From: Diplolepis rosae
Lineage: Eukaryota; Arthropoda; Insecta; Hymenoptera; Diplolepididae
Reading direction: 5' to 3'
Length of the DNA stretch: 64,000 nt
Assembly: GCA_030998225.1 (NCBI GenBank)
Contig: JAPYXD010000308.1
Location: forward strand, 9,310,001-9,374,000
In this document: positions 15,001 to 25,564 of the stretch, piece after piece
Layout: each line of letters begins with the position of its first letter
How positions within the stretch are numbered: the first letter of the stretch is position 1
Position numbers and translations under genes: made by a program
The notes under the pieces: model-generated
Databases searched by the model: none
What the model was told of the DNA's origin: nothing
What the model saw: only the letters and a program-made list of their open reading frames with translations

Positions 15001-17627
15001 AATCAAAAACCAACTTTTCAAATGTTCCAATAGTTCTGATCAGAGTTCTTTTCCCTCTGTAATAGTTCTGCAAAAAAGCCTAATAACATTTTTCCCTGCA
15101 ATCAAAATCTAAAATGCTATGGCACTTTGAAGTTGCCCAAAAAATTATGAAAACCAAAATTTTAAACAGTCCCAAGAGTTTCTATCAGAGTTGTTTTCAC
15201 CCCCGGAATAGTTCTGCAATTAAGCCTAATAACATTTTTCGCTGAGATCATAATCCAAAAAGCTATAGCACTTCAAAGTTGCCCAAAAATTTCAAAAACC
15301 AACTTTTCAAAAGTTCCAATAGTTCTGATCAGAGTTCTTTTCCCTCTGTAATAGTTCTGCAAAAAAGCCTAATAACATTTTTCGCTGCAATCAAAATCTA
15401 AAATGCTATGGCACTTTGAAGTTGACCAAAAATTATGAAAACCAAATTTTAAAAAGTCCCAAGAGTTCCGATCAGAGTTCTGTTCACCCCCGGAATAGTT
15501 CTGCAAAAAAGCCTAATAACATTTTTGTGGCGATCATAATTTCAAAAGCTATTGCACTTCAAAGTTGCCCAAAAATTTCAAAAACCAACTTTTGAAATGT
15601 TCCAATAGTTCGGATCAGCGTTCTGTTCCCTCTGGAATAGTACTGCAAAAACGCACGATGACATTTTTCGCTGCGATCAAAGTCCAAAAAGCTATAGCAC
15701 TTCAAAGTTGCCCAAAAATGTCAAAAACAAACTTTAAAAAGTTCCAATAGTTCTGATCAGAGTTCTTTTCCCTCTGTAATAGTTCTGCAAAAAAGCCTAA
15801 TAACATTTTTCGCTGCAATCAAAATCTAAAATGCTATGGCACTTTGAAGTTGCCCAAAAATTATGAAAACCAAATTTTAAACAGTCCCATGAGTTCCTAT
15901 CAGAGTTCTGTTCACCCCCGGAATAGTTCTGTAAATAAGCCTAATAAAATTTTTCGCTGAGATCATAATCCAAAAAGCTATAGCACTTGAAAGTTGCCCA
16001 AAAATGTCAAAAACAAACTTTAAAAAGTTCCAATAGTTCTGATCAGAGTTCTTTTCCCTCTGTAATAGTTCTGCAAAAAAGCCTAATAACATTTTTCGCT
16101 GCAATCAAAATCTAAAATGCTATGGCACTTTGAAGTTGCCCAAAAATTATGAAAACCAAATTTTAAACAGTCCCAACAGTTCCTATCAGAGTTCTGTTCA
16201 CCCCCGGAATAGTTCTGCAAATAAGCCTAATAACATTTTTCGCTGAGATCATAATCCAAAAAGCTATAGCACTTCAAAGTTGCCCAAAAATTTCAAAAAC
16301 CAACTTTTCAAAAGTTCCAATAGTTCTGATCAGAGTTCTTTTCCCTCTGTAATAGTTCTGCAAAAAAGCCTAATAACATTTTTCGCTGCGATCAAAGTCC
16401 AAAAAGCTATAGCACTTCAAAGTTGCCCAAAAATTATGAAAACCAAATTTTGAAAAGTCCCAAGAGTTCCGATCAGAGTTCTGTTCACCCCCGGAATAGT
16501 TCTGCAAATAAGCCTAATAACATTTTTCGCTGAGATCATAATCCAAAAAGCTATAGCACTTCAAAGTTGCCCAAAAATTTCAAAAACAAACTTTAAAAAG
16601 TTCCAATAGTTCTGATCAGAGTTCTTTTACCTCCGGAATAGTTCTGCAAAAAAGCCTAATAACATTTTTTGTTGCGATCATAATTTAAAAAGCTATAGCA
16701 CTTCAAAGTTGCCCAAAAATTTCAAAAACCAAATTTTGAAAATTTCCAATAGTTCTGATGAGCGTTCTGTTCCCTCCGGAATAGTTCTGCAAAAAAGCCT
16801 AATAACATTTTTCGTTGCGATCAAAATCCAAAAAGCTATAGCACTTCAAAGTTGCCCAAAAATTTCAAAAACAAAATTAGATAAGTTCCAATAGTTCTGA
16901 TCAGCGTTCTGTTCCCTCTGGAATAGTACTGCAAAAACGCACGATGACATTTTTCGCTGCGATCAAAGTCCAAAATGCTATGGCACTTTGAAGTTGCCCA
17001 AAAATTATGAAAACCAAATTTTAAACAGTCCCAAGAGTTCCGATCAGAGTTCTGTTCCTTCCGGAATAGTTCTGCAAAAAAGCACGATGTTATTTTTCGC
17101 TGCGATCAAAGTCCAAAAAGCTATAGCACTTTGAAGTTGCCCAAAAATTATGAAAACCAACTTTTCAAAAGTTCCAATAGTTCTGATCAGAGTTCTTTTC
17201 CCTCTGTAATAGTTCTGCAAAAAAGCCTAATAACATTTTTCGCTGCAATCAAAATCTAAAATGCTATGGCACTTTGAAGTTGCCCAAAAATTATGAAAAC
17301 CAAATTTTAAACAGTCCCATGAGTTCCTATCAGAGTTCTGTTCACCCCCAGAATAGTTCTGCAAATAAGCCTAATATCATTTTTCGCTGCAATCAAAATC
17401 TAAAATGCTATGGCACTTTGAAGTTGCCATAAATTATGAAAACCAAATTTTAAACAGTCCCAAGAGTTCCTATCAGAGTTCTGTTCACCCCCGGAATAGT
17501 TCTGCAAATAAGCCTGATAACATTTTTCGCTGCGATCAAAGTCCAAAATTCTATGGCACTTTGAAGTTGCCCAAAAATCATGAAAACAAATTTTAAAAAG
17601 TCCCAAGATTTCCGATCAGAGTTCTGT
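1..17627. repeat. 143-144 bp satellite array, about 123 monomers, left edge outside window
   Basis: The motif agttctgcaaa recurs every 142-145 bp (22, 165, 309, 451, 593, 738 and onward). The dominant types alternate: one has aaataagcc followed by gagatcataatcc, the other aaaaaagcc followed by gcaatcaaaatc. Rarer types carry gtggcgatcataatttc or agtactgcaaaaacgcacg. The rare agtactg type falls at 451, 3461, 5898, 8618, 11484, 15639 and 16925; the gaps are close to 21, 17, 19, 20, 29 and 9 monomers, so the array has variable higher-order structure. Many monomers are 144 bp, a multiple of three, so open frames up to 134 codons run through on both strands; these are judged non-coding. The array ends abruptly near 17627. 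Confidence 0.97.
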
Positions 17628-18706
17628 TTTCAAACAAATTGTGGAAGTTTTGAGTAGCCATATTTCCCATAATATACCGTAACTATTACTAAAAACTGTT
17701 AGGAACTCTAGAACTATGCTAAATCTTCCCAGAACTCAGAAAAGAAATTTATTTTTCCGATAGTATGGAGATGCGTGAAGTTAGCACCGCATTTTGAAAA
17801 TCGCATTTTTTACGCATTAAAATGCTAGAACTATTTCTAAAACCTATCAGGAACTCTAGAACTATTGCAAATGAAGTCAGAACTCTCATAAAATCTGAAC
17901 AATGTTGATAGTGTGGAGCACAAAATTCCTGTATAAAGCATAATTCAATGTGATTATTTTTTACTTAGTGGAGTTGTAGCTTCAGCGGAAGCTAGCACTC
18001 CTACGCTTTAAAAAAAAAATAAATAAAAATGCTAGGTTTATGTACATAGAGTGAATCGATAGCACATAATTAGCACAAGATTCCTGTATAACGCATAATT
18101 TAATGTGATTATTTTTTACATATTGGAGTTGTAGCTTCAAAGGAAGCTAGCACTCCTACGCTTTAAAAAAACAAATTATGCAGCACAAATTAGCACTAAA
18201 TAAGCACTAAATTCTGATGTAGTGCCTGTGTTGATATAGCAATGTTATAATTCCATCTTCAGTGACCTATTGTTACGGCGTTTCGAGAAGAATTTGGAAA
18301 GACCGTTTTGAAGCGCAAGAGTGGGGATAGGTAGGGCCAGAAGGGTAAAGCGTTTGGTCTCGATGTATATGTATCTCAAATATTCAGAACAATTCTTTTG
18401 TAGATTATCTTATTAATTTTTTAACGGACTCAAACATCTTTCCTGCATTGTAAAGGCCTGAAATTTGCAGACAATATTCTCCAAATGTTGATCGATAAGG
18501 GTATAAAAATAAAAAGCAAAGGGAAAAAAATGTTTTTAGAAATCGTGATTAGAGGATACCCTTAATGTTAGGATTCTAGATATTAATTATAGGATTATAA
18601 AATGAAGGCAATGAAATAACATTATAAAATACAAGACAAGAGAATACTGAAGTTAGTAATAATATTTTCTGAACTAAGAATAGATTCAATAAACTAAAAT
18701 CTTCAG
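17628..18706. other. Satellite flank, no gene seen
   Basis: AT-rich unique-looking sequence between the satellite and the first Atg14 exon. Two related blocks containing ggaactctagaactat lie about 137 bp apart (near 17690 and 17827), possibly diverged monomers or a second minor repeat. No exon-like frame was found, so the upstream coding part of Atg14 is not here. Confidence 0.5.
17921..18172. repeat. Pair of ~100 bp direct repeats
   Basis: The block from attcctgtataa through gctagcactcctacgctttaaaa occurs at about 17921-18019 and again at about 18073-18172, with a few substitutions and a ~50 bp spacer. No terminal structure or coding content was recognised. Confidence 0.8.
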
Positions 18707-18894
18707 TTTATGCAGCAGTGAAGAAGAAAGTTTTAACACTGATGTGGTGACAAGTGCGCTAGCCGACGCTTCAGGAACTTCATATGTGAGAGGAAGGTGG
18801 ATAAACGATACCGAAAATAATTTAGAAGTTCACCATCGCATTGTGGCTCCGACTCTACCTGGATCTGGTGACTACAGTGCCTACTCTCTCTGGG
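18707..18894 (+). CDS. Atg14: Atg14/Barkor-like autophagy protein, internal exon
   Basis: Atg14 (Barkor) is the autophagy-specific subunit of the class III PI3-kinase complex, binding Beclin-1/Vps34 and directing it to ER-associated membranes. The frame is open from 18693 and translates with TSALADA, SYVRGRWIND and LPGSGDYSAYSLW, the order expected in the C-terminal half of Atg14 (AL.DA..T.Y..GRW, then LP..GDYSAY). It ends at a donor, tctctggg|gtaaat, leaving one base of a split codon. The acceptor is uncertain: cttcag| at 18706 is preferred, and tgcag or gcagcag a few bases later are possible. Codon use and composition stand out against AT-rich surroundings, and no stop or frameshift is seen. 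Read unspliced, it would stop seven bases past the donor. Identification is from family memory plus the exact splice-phase match to 61462-61618, not from a search. Confidence 0.75.
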
Positions 18895-19321
18895 GTAAAT
18901 AATATGAATTTACATTGACAAAATTTAGTCAAGCCAGACGCGCCTACTACAGTATCTCTCATTATATATTACAGTATATCAGTACATACAAGTTATATAG
19001 TACAGTACATTTAATTGAAAAATACTTTGGGGGGAAATGCTAAGGACCAAAGTTGTTTTTTAAGAGAGGAGTCATACACTTCTTTGATTCGGTCAACAAA
19101 GCTCTCAGTCGACTTAATCATCGCCTATGGCTTCATGGCAAAGTTGACCCTCTATAAATTTGTAGTACCAAAAATAGGTCATCAGATTTGAAAAAATAAG
19201 AAGTTGACTTCAAATTATTTCGAGTGATAATCTTTACGTGAAGGATATGACCTGAATCGTACTCGCCTAGAAACAACTTTGGCCCGTGACAAATCACATA
19301 TGCTCTAGGTCGAATAGATCG
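18895..19321. other. Intron start, no feature recognised
   Basis: AT-rich sequence with several short tacagta motifs around 18950-19010. No coding frame, terminal repeat or RNA structure could be supported. Confidence 0.4.
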
Positions 19322-19696
19322 CGAGATATAGCCTCTTAAATTGAACACCTTTTGCCTGTTTTCATGAGCAAAATTCAAGGCTTCAATTTTCGGAAAATAG
19401 AACGTTCCCTAATGATAAATTAAAGTGTATAAAATTCCGTGTCAGGTAAAGAATAGAGAATGTTTTAGCTTCACATACTTCGGAATTACGACTTTATGAA
19501 TTTTTGTCTTTTTTAGTTTTTTTCATTTTCATCCCAGAATAGAATAATTGTTTTTTTTTGGGAAATTTCTGCAATACTGATGCCAAAGTAGCAACATGGC
19601 ATTATTAGGGAACGTTCTATTTTCCGGAAATTTAAGTCCTGAATTTTACTCATGAAAACAGGCAAAAGGTGTTAAATTTAAGAGACTATATCTCGA
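19322..19696. repeat. Inverted repeat, ~95 bp arms, 184 bp spacer
   Basis: Arm 19322-19416 (cgagatatag .. cgttccctaatgat) is matched in reverse complement by 19601-19696 (attattagggaacgttc .. actatatctcg) with a few substitutions. Short open frames cross both arms in opposite directions, but this reflects duplicated sequence rather than two genes. It is probably part of a foldback or MITE-type element; outer ends were not identified. Confidence 0.85.
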
Positions 19697-20169
19697 AAAA
19701 AATTAAGGATTTTTCTCTTTATTTCCTAGAAGTTTTTCTACTTTTTACGCATCTCCACCTTTTTAACGTTAAAATGTATAGGAAAGAAACAATTCATGCA
19801 TATGTGGTTTTTGACACGTTTCTCAAAAAAAAATTCCCGGGTTGCGGTCCGAAATTCTTGTCACAAAACTAGATGGTATATAATTGACCCCCAATGAAGC
19901 GTTTCAACAAAAAGAATGAGGTTCCAGGTCCATTTCAGATTAAATGGTAAAAAAGTGGCCATTTAGCTAAATTTATGAATTTATTGTGGAGGAACGGATC
20001 TTTTTTTCATTTCCGTAAACGGCATCGTATACCATTAGTCTTCAGCTTTAAAATTCATTTTCGATAGCTGTAGTACGATTTTATTCAACTCAAATCAGCA
20101 AGTTTGAATTTATAATACTGGTCATGCGTATTAGAGATTCAATGAACCATTGCGTTGAACGACTCTTGT

Positions 20170-20700
20170 CACATTTTACATTCCCATCAGCAATGATTAG
20201 TTTTCTGGTATTAGGATCGACGAAAGTATCCTCCTAGATTTTTGCTTGACTTATTCCGAGAAAGTTGATAGATAAATACTTGAAGCAATTTCCATTTTCA
20301 TCTAAGGCCTTTACAAATTGTTTCATTAGCCCCAACTTGATATGCAGAGCAAGTAATAAAACTTTAGAAGAAGATACTAGTGGAGGATGGACAATATTTA
20401 ACGAACCAGGTACGAATTCTTTCCTAAGCGTCCACACTTCCTTTATCCAGTACTCTGACCGTAACCTACTGTCCTATGTGCACAAAAAACAGGGATATTT
20501 TATATATCCGGACTGTTGACCTAAAATCATCGATATTATTTTTAAATTTCTGCAATACACCACTTATGCTCTTACTTATGCTACTTAAGTAGTATTGCAA
20601 GATTGTCATAAGTCTCTTTCTAATGTACAGAATGAGCATTAGGTACAGAAGCTTATTCATTGCCGTTGTGTAAAAAAACCTCCTTCAAACTTCTTTTGCA
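20170..20700 (-). pseudogene. Arthropod transposon-associated protein family, degenerate fragment 1
   Basis: Reading leftwards on the minus strand, several broken frames line up with one dispersed arthropod protein family known to me only as uncharacterised. In order: SLKEVFLHNGN near 20690, NAHSVH plus a YDN motif, PCFLC near 20480, then LALHIKLGLMKQFVKALDENG (the clearest block, 20234-20437), then a decayed AKI.ED.FV.P..RKL segment. Stops and frameshifts separate the blocks, so it is dead. The same family recurs at 57990-59560, which preserves other parts, so the two copies complement each other. The mobilising element type is not known. Confidence 0.7.
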
Positions 20701-20769
20701 GGAATCAATAACATCATCTTGATCGTGACGTTTTTTCCTCCATCATTCTGTGCTAGCCTAGGGTTAATT

Positions 20770-20880
20770 TTCCATTCCAGGTCCTTCCTGTTTTATACCA
20801 GTTTGAAGATGATATGTCTGTGGTCTGAAAGAGATTTCTCGTTTGTTACTCTGCACTCTTCAACAGACTCCCTCACTGAT
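20770..20880 (-). pseudogene. Possible non-LTR retrotransposon endonuclease fragment
   Basis: The minus strand around 20802-20828 encodes SDHRHIIFK, resembling the conserved SDH.yI.f motif at the end of apurinic-type endonuclease domains of R1/Jockey-like LINEs. Downstream NPRLAQ resembles the following NPR..W region. It is flanked by stops; no reverse transcriptase remains. A short match, so this is tentative. Confidence 0.35.
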
Positions 20881-22086
20881 TTCGAGCAAACTGATAGGTC
20901 TAAGAATCTCTTTCATTTGACTACCTGGAAAGTTAGAACGTTCTTCTGAACTATAATTTCCAAATCGATTCCTGCTTAAAATTCTAGAAATCTTCTTCCC
21001 CTGATGTTCGTGTCTGTGCTGCCCCGTACTGTATGATGTGAGTTTGCGCCCCAGCCCAATACCAGGGGGTGGCCATTTTATTAACCAATCTATAGAGATT
21101 TTGTAAAGGCTATCCGCCATGGTGATTTCCCCGGCGATGCAGACCTCACCGAATCGGGGGAAGGGTCTCTCGGGGATCTCGTCTATAGCCTTCGCAATTG
21201 CCTCTGAGAATGAGAAGATCCAAGTTCTTTCTGCTTCTCTTTGAGTGGGGTTTCTTTGGAGTCCTTACTGGGTTTACCACTGAAAGTTCCTCTTAGCCAT
21301 AGAACACTTTTAGGTGGATGGACTGCACTGGACTCTTATCAGGGTCTAATTCTTCAGAAGAACCTTGTGCTCTGGCAAGTTTTTCATCTTAAAGTTGATG
21401 CCAAACTAAAAACTGTAAACGTAGTTACGCGCAATTTGTTCGTAAAGCAAACTAAGAATGACAGCTAACAAATGCCATAAGGAAAAAATCATGACATTGA
21501 AAGGAGCCATTCAAAAACATGGTCAAAGACATCTATATGTGAAATCGGCAATGACTTCAGGAACAACCCAATATTAATTTTTCACTTGCAAAATTTTCAC
21601 AGTCAGGATGTAAACAATCTGACACGTGCTGATACAGATACACACATGCATCGTTCACACAGTTTTGAACATAGTAAATAGTTAGAGGAGTGGGAGCCCC
21701 TTAAGTGTTCTCAGTATCGAGGGCGGGCTTGCTTAAAATATTCGCAGTGTCGCGACTCGAGTGTTTAAAGCGTCGAATGGTGGCAACAATTTCTGGTAAA
21801 AATAAAAAAGATCTTAATAGACTCTTAATGGCATGAGGAAATTGATGCAAGACTCAAAAGCAGTTGAAAAACTAAGTCCTGAGAAGCTATGTCTTACTTC
21901 TTGAATCGTTCGCTTTCCAAAAATGATTACATAAGTATGTGTTGTTTAGTGAAAGAGCAAGTTGCAGATATTTTTCCTGATTATCAACACGTTATACCTG
22001 TCGAAGAACAATGCAACACTTCAAAGATTACTGAATCCTACTGTAAACGAAGTTTTGACCTACAAATAGAGGTTATTGTTTATAAA
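20881..22086. other. No recognised feature
   Basis: Mixed-composition sequence with short open frames on both strands (for example 86 codons on the minus strand at 20860-21120 and 75 on the plus strand at 21241-21468). None has recognisable motifs. A slightly GC-richer stretch lies at 21050-21200. Confidence 0.4.
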
Positions 22087-22128
22087 TTGTTATTGTTATT
22101 GTTATTGTTATTGTTATTGTTATTGTTT
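22087..22128. repeat. (TTGTTA)n microsatellite
   Basis: Seven perfect hexamer units followed by a T-run. The complementary frame reads as an asparagine run inside a spurious 115-codon ORF. Confidence 0.95.
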
Positions 22129-22259
22129 TTTATAAAGCTATGAATAATGCTAATGTGTTTATGGGATTTAGATAAAAGCTTAGAACATTGTTTGTATAAA
22201 TAAAGTTGTGAACTTATTCTATCCAGAAATCCAATTTCGCCAAACACGAAAGTAAGTTT

Positions 22260-23127
22260 ATACCTGGGTCCTACCCGGTCTTTGAATAGGACGTCGTAAT
22301 CTAGCCGCTTGTACCCGGTTCCTATCTGGCAAGTGGAACCAGAAATTTGAATACAGATGTCGGTTTCTATCCGGGTTCTACTCGGTTTATATAACTGTGC
22401 TGGTACACAGAAAAAATTAGTCATCAAAACTTTCCTTGACTGTCATCGGCTTCAGGATACGCCAAAAGTTTTCAAATATGTAATGTGTATCCTGGTGCAA
22501 GATTTTTCTACCCGGTTTCCAAATGGTCTTATCGAAAATATATTAATTTTTGTCCTTGGTTTATACCCGATACTTACCCGGTATGTTTCCAGGTTCTTGA
22601 TATTCTAGTACCTTGTTCCTACATGGTTCTTATGCGAGTCCTTAAAATAGTTATATTCTCTGATTTTTCCAAATCATTTCAGTCGATTATGTCGATCATT
22701 AGAAGAGTGTATCACTATCAGTGATACTAAGGTTTCTATCCGGTTTGTATCCTGTTGCAAAAGATTTTTCTACCTGGTTTCTACATGGTCTTATCCGGAA
22801 TGTACTTAGTTTTTTGTCCTTGGTTTGTATCCAATATTTAGACGGTATGTATCCAGGTTCTTCATATTTTACTATATTGTTCCTACATGGTTCTTATGCG
22901 GGTCCTCAATCCTTAATTTCTACCTGGTGTTCACATGGTTTTTATCAGGGAACTAAGATTTCTATCCGGTTTGTATCCCGGTGCAAAAGATTTTTCTACA
23001 CGGTTTCTACATGGTCTTATCCGGAATGTACTTAGTTTTTGTCCTTGGTTTATACCCAGTACTTACCCGATATGTATCCAGGTTCTTGATATTTTACTAC
23101 ATTCTTCCTACATGGTTTTTATAGGGA
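22260..23127. repeat. Degenerate ~160-170 bp repeat, three copies, rich in acccggt/atccggt motifs
   Basis: Three related blocks lie at about 22488-22644, 22742-22910 and 22969-23127, each running gcaaaagatttttctac .. tggtctta .. gtccttggttt .. ccaggttcttgatattttacta .. ttcctacatgg. Upstream 22260-22400 carries the same short motifs. Because spacing is partly preserved, open frames of 76-113 codons appear on the plus strand, but the repeated peptide shows no domain and is judged incidental. A related fragment lies at 26614-26900. Confidence 0.75.
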
Positions 23128-23261
23128 AAGATGCGGTGATTGCAAAAGAACTATTCCTATATTGCTATTTCTTCGGAACTCTGCTACATTTAGGTTCTCG
23201 AGCCCACACAAAGACACGCGTATGCACATACACCAATCTTGTTCATCAAATTATAATTTTT

Positions 23262-24407
23262 CATATATTTCTATGAGAAGTCGACACTAATAACAAACAG
23301 CTATCATTGTTGAAAAGTTCCATCCTTCAAACCTCTTCTGTCAAAATTTGAAATTTTGTGTCTGAAAGCAACCAACCTCCAAATTTTTGGCAAAGATGGA
23401 AAAAATTGAATTTTGTGTGTTAATTAAACACTTCTTTCTGCGTGTAAAAACCTTATCGAAAACCAAGGCCAAGTTCGATAAATATTATTCGGACTCTGCT
23501 CCGTTGTATGGAATAGTGGAGAAGTGGTTTACCGAATTTCGTTGTGGTCGTACGAGCACAGAAACTATACTAAGTCCAAGTCGTCCAAATGAGATCATTA
23601 CACCAGTAATGATCAATAAAATCCATGATATTGTTTTGAATTACCCGGAAGTGCAAGATGAGTGCCGCAATTGATCACAATCGACCAAAAACGCATTCGT
23701 GTGACCACTTCGGAGCAAAATTGGGCCTATTTTAACCCAATCCGAAAGAATTTTTGCGTCGATTTGTGACGATGGATGAAACATGGACCCACCACTATGC
23801 TCTGAAATCACGTGAAGGGTCAAAACAGTCAAAAGTGAAATTGCACCAAAGCGCCCGAAAACGCAAAAAACGGATGTGAAAGTTATGGCTAGCGTTTTTT
23901 GGGATGTACATGAAGTAATCTTCATCGACTACCTTGAGAAATGAAGAACGATTACTGGAGCATATTATACTGCATTATTGGATCGATTGATTGACGAAAT
24001 CAAGAAGAGACGGCCACATTTGAAGAAGAAAAAAATCCTTTTTCATGATGACAATACACCATCTCATACATTGAATATTGCACGGGCAAAAAAGCATAAA
24101 TTGAGTTTCGAATCGCTTTCGTATTGACCGTATTATCCAGGACTGGCCCCAGAGACTATTATTTGTTCCCAATCCTCAATAGATTGCTATGTGGTAGGCG
24201 TTTGGAGGCGAACGAAGAAATTGAATGGGAAACAGGAGGGTATTTTGGAGGGTTTGACAAGTCGTATTATTTGGAAGGCATAGAAAAGTTGAAAGATCGT
24301 TGCACTCGTTGTATCGAGTTGAAAGGAGAACATTGAGAAACATAACTGATTTTTGCCAGAAAAATAAATTCTTGTTCATTTTATTACGTCAATATCAAAC
24401 ACCCAAG
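23262..24407 (+). mobile_element. Mariner element, degenerate copy 1
   Basis: A mariner relic. The right end is ttacgtcaatatcaaacaccca immediately before ag-ta, matching in reverse complement the left end of the related copy at 43905-44737 (gggtgtttggtattgacg). The left terminus is worn: homology to copy 2 starts at tctatgagaagtcgacactaataac, and no clear TIR is seen further left. Confidence 0.85.
23396..24337 (+). pseudogene. Mariner transposase pseudogene
   Basis: The N-terminus (MEKIEFCVLIKHFFL) is followed by GIVEKWFTEFRCGRTSTE and SRPNEIITPVMI, the first helix-turn-helix region of mariner transposases. After NYPEVQ there is an internal deletion removing the second helix-turn-helix; the sequence resumes at TIDQKRIRVTTSEQ. 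All three catalytic neighbourhoods survive in different frames: TMDETW, FHDDNTPSHT and PRDYYLF (the D,D34D triad). The C-terminal YFGGFDKSYYLEGIEKLKDR is in frame. Stops and frameshifts (DYLEK*, LSY*P, the LAP/RDYY shift) make it inactive. Transposase would act on the TIRs in the nucleus and insert at TA. Confidence 0.9.
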
Positions 24408-24835
24408 TATACTACTAACTGGAAGAAAGTATTACAGCTTGTGAACAAATGTCGTATCATAAATTGTTGACACCTCGAAGTGTACCAGCAAAGGATCAAT
24501 GTTAATTCAAGAAAATCAGCGAATTTCAAACATTTTATAATATTCATATACAGGATGGGTTATCTGTAACCGAGTTTATAAATTTCGAATAAAACACGCA
24601 TATTATGATGTCAAATAAAATTTGTTCATTGATAATGAAAGGTGTTAGTATGCCATTTACGTATGAAAAACAACACCGTTTAAATATCCACCTCGGCTCC
24701 TTTTACAGGCCAGCATCTGAATATTAAAATTTTCGATGAATCTTTGCAATAAAAGTGAATCCACGGCCTCAATTTCATGTCGAATTTTACGTTTAAGATC
24801 TTGAATTGTTCGTGGAGCATTAAAATACACTTTAC
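24408..24835. other. No recognised feature
   Basis: AT-rich intronic sequence between the mariner and the TTAA element. No repeat structure or coding motif could be supported. Confidence 0.4.
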
Positions 24836-24879
24836 TTAACCAGTTAAGTGTGTTTGGCGTATATACACGTCATAAATAA

Positions 24880-25517
24880 AGTGTGATCAAATTGGAGGTA
24901 CTTTTTCCAATAGGGTTTTATTGACATGTCACGCGTGACTACTGTCAGACTAAATACGCAATTTTATTCAGTTTTTATTGACATTTCATCATGGAAAGAC
25001 TTACGCCTCAACAACGTTTACAAATCGTACAATTATATTACGAAAATGGACGCTCTGTGAAAAGTGTTTATCGCGCGCTCAGGCCAATTTATGGTGTACA
25101 TAATCGTCCTATCGAACGCACTATTCGGCATACCATCGGCAAACTCGAGAATAATTTAACATTATTGGATGATACTCCAGGATCGTGTGATATCACACCT
25201 TTGGACTTTTATTTGTGGGGGTATGTAAAGTCTCAATGTTTTGTGGATAAACCAGCTACTATTGAGGCATTGGAAACCAACATTACTGAAATTATTAGCG
25301 AGATACCGACCTAAGTCCTCGAGCGAGTCATTCAAAATTGGTGTTTACGGATGGACGAATTAAAGCGCAGTTGCGGCCAACATTTGAAAGGCGTTATCTT
25401 TAAAAAATAAATGTCGTGAATGGTTCTTCACAGAAATAAAAAAGATTGCCCTATCAATTTGAATTTTCGTTGTTTTATTTCAATTTAAAATCCTATACCT
25501 CTAAATTGATCACCTAT
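24880..25517 (+). mobile_element. Nested Tc1/mariner-type deletion derivative (638 bp)
   Basis: Inner TIRs share GTGATCAA(A/T)TT(G/A)GAGGTA just inside both ends. The insertion is bracketed by TA at 24878-24879 and 25518-25519, while the uninterrupted relative near 54480 has a single TA, so this is a verified TA target duplication. The interior is a much-shortened transposase gene. Confidence 0.85.
24991..25410 (+). pseudogene. Tc1/IS630-type transposase, N- and C-termini fused by deletion
   Basis: The start MERLTPQQRLQIVQLYYENG and RALRPIYGVHNRP are the N-terminal helix-turn-helix of a widespread insect Tc1/mariner-like transposase (DUF4817-type N-terminus). At about residue 64 the frame jumps directly into the C-terminal TPLDFYLWGYVKSQCFVDKP segment, so the catalytic core is missing. 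A premature TAA at 25312 precedes a still-readable tail, ERVIQNWCLRMDELKRSCG, ending at TAA 25408. It cannot encode a working transposase; a full relative elsewhere would have had to mobilise it. Confidence 0.9.
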
Positions 25518-25564
25518 TACATGGAAGTGGCCATGGTCGCCACAGCTGACTGGTTAAGAAACAC

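Larger units (their letters stand above)
24836..25557. mobile_element. TTAA-flanked small palindromic element carrying a nested Tc1-type insertion
   Basis: The outer ends are TTAACCAGTTAAGTGTG (24836-24852) and CACAGCTGACTGGTTAA (25541-25557). They match the complete 81 bp site at 54440-54520, and so do the adjacent parts (cgtcataaata on the left, catggaa..ggccatggtcg on the right). Relative to that site, this copy is split at cataaa-TA-catgg by 638 bp of another transposon. Ends in TTAA fit piggyBac-type target choice, proven for the 54.4 kb copy by empty sites. Confidence 0.85.

Noticed and set aside
1..17627. Dozens of open frames of 60-134 codons (repeated KLPKNYENQILKSPKSS-type peptides) as a repeat-protein gene family
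   Set aside because: They come from 143-144 bp monomers whose length is a multiple of three when 144. Both strands are open, frames break at 142, 143 and 145 bp monomers, and there are no signals, conserved starts or codon bias.
1..17627. Array resembling CRISPR (regular repeats)
   Set aside because: The whole 143 bp unit is conserved with no unique spacers, no cas genes are present, and the host is an insect.
18693..18902. Single-exon short gene ending at taa 18900
   Set aside because: The stop lies past a good donor (gggtaaat) whose phase matches the exon at 61462; the spliced reading fits Atg14.
22080..22427. 115-codon minus-strand ORF ending in an asparagine run
   Set aside because: The run is the (TTGTTA)n microsatellite and the rest is dispersed repeat.
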